From NCBI GenBank assembly GCA_012510625.1, contig JAAZHP010000252.1:1-6238 (forward strand): 6,238 nt of DNA. The letters are read 5' to 3'. The notes under the pieces were generated by a model that was not told the origin of the DNA, ran no database searches, and saw only the letters and a program-made list of their open reading frames with translations. Numbering within the stretch: the first letter of the stretch is position 1; every line of letters begins with the position of its first letter. Origin of the DNA: Bacillota bacterium. Its GTDB lineage: Bacteria; Bacillota; Dethiobacteria; DTU022. Position numbers and translations under genes: made by a program. Below are positions 5,331 through 6,238 of this stretch, piece after piece.

Positions 5331-6203
5331 TCAGGGGATAATCTTGTTTAAGGGAAACTCGACGATGCCCTCGGCCCCGGCTTCTTTTAATTCACAAATG
5401 AGCCGGCGCACCTTCTTATCATCAACAACGCTTTCCACCGCCACCCATTGATCCTCGCTGAGTGCAGAGATGGTGGGCTTGCGCAGAGCCGGCAGGAGAG
5501 CGATGATCCGGTCGAGGTTATCGCGGTGAACGTTCATCTTAAGCATCACCTTCTGCTCCGCCAGCAGCGCTCCTTTCAACAGGGTAACCATATGCTCCAC
5601 TTTCTTCTTCTTCCAGGGGTCGCGCGAGCTGGCCGGATTCATAATTACCCGCGGCGTAGAAACGAGTATGGTTTCGATCTCGCGGAGGTTGTTGGCCTTC
5701 AAGGAGCGGCCCGTTTCGGTTAGTTCGGCGATGGCGTCAGCCAGAAGGGGCGGCTTTACCTCGGTAGCCCCCCAGGAGAAGATAACCGCGGCGGAAACCC
5801 CTTTACTCTGCAGGTAGCGCCTGGTGGTCTCAACCAGCTCGGTGGCAATCCTCTTTCCTTCCAGATCGGCAACTGTATTTATATCCGAGTCCCGCGGCAC
5901 CGCCAGGACCAGGCGGACCGGGCGCAGGCCCCGTTTCGAGAAAGCAAGCTCGGCTATCTCTTCCACCTGAACCCCTGTTTCCACAATCCAGTCCTTGCCG
6001 GTGAGGCCAACATCAAGCACCTGCTCGGCGACATACTTGGGGATCTCCTGGGCCCTGATAAGGACGCATTCGATCTCTTCGTCATCAATGTACGGATAGT
6101 ATGAACGTTCGCCGATACTGATATTGTAGCCGGCTTTCCTGAAAATCTCCATGGTTGATTCCTGCAAGCTCCCTGCGGGGAGACCCAATTTCAGCCTTTT
6201 CAA
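5331..6203 (-). CDS. hisG: ATP phosphoribosyltransferase, long form
   Basis: HisG joins ATP and PRPP to give phosphoribosyl-ATP, the first and feedback-controlled step of histidine synthesis. Numbered from the upstream ATG at 6221, the catalytic part shows GLPAGSLQ (13-20), RAQEIPKYV (56-64), DVGLTGKDWI (70-79) and the PRPP-binding region GATEVKPPLLADAIAELTETG split as GATEVKPP (151-158) and LTETG (167-171). Residues from about 217 on, including LPALRKPTIS (243-252) and EGIVEFPLNKI (284-294), form the ACT-like regulatory domain of the long HisG, which does not need HisZ. The ATG at 6221 has no ribosome binding site. TTG at 6203 follows AAAGGAAG with a seven-base gap and gives the family-typical N-terminus LKRLKLGLPAGSLQ, so I chose it (290 residues). 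The upstream ATG would add six residues. The gene is complete. Whether other his genes precede it is not visible, and none follows. Confidence 0.94.
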   Translation of the reverse strand: MKRLKLGLPAGSLQESTMEIFRKAGYNISIGERSYYPYIDDEEIECVLIRAQEIPKYVAEQVLDVGLTGKDWIVETGVQVEEIAELAFSKRGLRPVRLVLAVPRDSDINTVADLEGKRIATELVETTRRYLQSKGVSAAVIFSWGATEVKPPLLADAIAELTETGRSLKANNLREIETILVSTPRVIMNPASSRDPWKKKKVEHMVTLLKGALLAEQKVMLKMNVHRDNLDRIIALLPALRKPTISALSEDQWVAVESVVDDKKVRRLICELKEAGAEGIVEFPLNKIIP

Positions 6204-6210
6204 CCCCACT

Positions 6211-6218
6211 CTTCCTTT
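6211..6218 (-). promoter_or_regulatory. Ribosome binding site deciding the hisG start
   Basis: AAAGGAAG on the minus strand lies seven bases before TTG at 6203 and inside the reading frame opened by ATG at 6221. Upstream of that ATG there is only GAGTGG with no spacing, so the inner TTG is the better start. Confidence 0.6.
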
Positions 6219-6238
6219 CATCCACTCAATATAAAATA

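Overview
The window carries five protein-coding genes. Four lie on the minus strand (hisG, a prsA-like parvulin gene, a CBS-pair gene and murT) and one on the plus strand (ade). The genes are ordinary housekeeping families. MurT, an adenine deaminase of AdeC type and a PrsA-like membrane-anchored parvulin, together with strong AGGAGG-type ribosome binding sites and frequent GTG/TTG starts, point to a Firmicute. The GC-rich coding DNA and the sigma-H-like promoters suggest a spore-forming clostridial lineage such as Peptococcaceae or relatives. That placement is inference, not a match.

Layout from left to right: positions 1-163 hold no gene. Read on the minus strand they contain a heptamer repeat just after the murT stop, a short U-tailed hairpin, and then a sigma-H-like promoter pointing off the left edge. 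murT occupies 164-1573 (minus). Its upstream gap, 1574-1798, holds a sigma-H-like promoter, a small inverted repeat near the predicted transcription start, and the strong terminator of the CBS gene. The CBS gene (1799-2278, minus) and ade (2395-4140, plus) are divergent across a 116-bp spacer. ade and the parvulin gene (4276-5178, minus) converge on a GC-rich hairpin. The parvulin gene has its own clear sigma-A promoter in the 152-bp gap below hisG (5331 to about 6203, minus).

The genes do not form one pathway. murT makes half of the enzyme that amidates lipid II. The parvulin folds proteins outside the membrane. ade salvages adenine. hisG starts histidine synthesis. The CBS protein is probably an adenine-nucleotide sensor of unknown output.

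The most interesting signal lies between the genes. Three minus-strand leader regions (off-window gene, murT, CBS gene) share GCAGGA, a 16-17 base gap and CGAA. This fits the known sigma-H (Spo0H) promoter pattern, whereas the parvulin gene has a plain sigma-A promoter. I found no CRISPR array, mobile element, RNA gene or clearly new multi-gene system.
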